Assembly (NCBI GenBank): GCA_947461495.1
Contig: CANHLV010000099.1
Location: 1-6,840 of the forward strand
Origin: Chitinophagaceae bacterium
GTDB lineage: Bacteria > Bacteroidota > Bacteroidia > Chitinophagales > Chitinophagaceae
Reading direction: 5' to 3'
DNA length: 6,840 nucleotides
Every line of letters begins with the position of its first letter. Position 1 is the stretch's first letter. The notes beneath the pieces were generated by a model that did no database searches, was not told where the DNA came from, and saw only the letters and a program-made list of their open reading frames with translations. Position numbers and translations under genes: made by a program. This document shows positions 6,744 to 6,840 of this stretch, piece after piece.

Positions 6744-6807
6744 AATTAGAATTATACCGATTAGACATCTGTAATGGTCCAATGAAATTGTCCCAAACAG
6801 CTGTCAT
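6652..6807 (-). CDS. Short hypothetical ORF or gene remnant, unrecognised
   Basis: On the minus strand an ATG at 6807-6805 opens a 51-residue frame ending in TAA at 6654-6652. The same frame is open a little further upstream, to a TAG at 6837-6835. The translation begins MTAVWDNFIGPLQMSNRYNS and ends VFEPIFWTKA, with alternating hydrophobic residues around LNPDFVVEIVMKGKKAIKI. I do not recognise a family. Its length is barely above what chance allows in this AT-rich DNA. The main support is that part of it (NPDFVVEI) recurs, diverged but still translatable, in the opposite arm at 6557-6584. It has no clear ribosome binding site or promoter. It would run towards the strong terminator at 6508-6554, which could serve it. 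It may be the tail of a broken gene. Confidence 0.25.
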   Translation of the reverse strand: MTAVWDNFIGPLQMSNRYNSNCLNPDFVVEIVMKGKKAIKIVFEPIFWTKA

Positions 6808-6840
6808 ATCGGCATTATACCAGAAAAAATAGAACTAAAA

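Overview
The window looks like a chromosomal segment from a low-GC member of the Bacteroidota. The main reasons are a PorP/SprF-family outer-membrane protein beside an OmpA-like protein with a PD40 propeller (a gene pairing typical of that phylum and its type IX secretion system), AT-rich non-coding DNA, and starts without clear Shine-Dalgarno sequences. All five well-supported genes read on the + strand. I cannot name a genus from sequence alone.

Region 1 (1-3535) is the end of a surface-glycan gene set. It holds the C-terminal part of a PglD-like left-handed beta-helix acetyltransferase, then a DegT/DnrJ/EryC1/StrS-family PLP aminotransferase (PglE-like), then a full-length membrane-anchored nucleotide-sugar 4,6-dehydratase (PglF/WbpM/CapD-like). 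Together they would convert UDP-GlcNAc to the 4-keto-6-deoxy intermediate (F), transaminate C4 (E) and acetylate the new amine (D), giving a UDP-N,N'-diacetylbacillosamine-type sugar for a capsule, O-antigen or protein glycan. The aminotransferase and dehydratase genes overlap. The acetyltransferase is separated from them by 288 bases containing a 9-bp tandem repeat.

Region 2 (3562-6494) is a two-gene envelope module. The first gene encodes a PorP/SprF-family beta-barrel and starts only 26 bases after the dehydratase. The second encodes a secreted protein with a five-repeat PD40 propeller, a carboxypeptidase-regulatory-like domain and an OmpA peptidoglycan-binding domain. A weak hairpin lies between the two genes, and a very strong terminator-like hairpin closes the module.

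Region 3 (6555-6840) has no well-supported gene. It contains a diverged 28-bp inverted repeat and a short minus-strand open frame with a protein-like translation. One arm of the repeat lies inside that frame, and the other encodes a related peptide followed at once by stops. This looks like a decayed gene fragment or small repeat element. I found no CRISPR array, tRNA or rRNA gene, or recognisable insertion sequence, and no clearly new multi-gene system. The 9-bp repeat and the terminal inverted repeat are the least explained parts.
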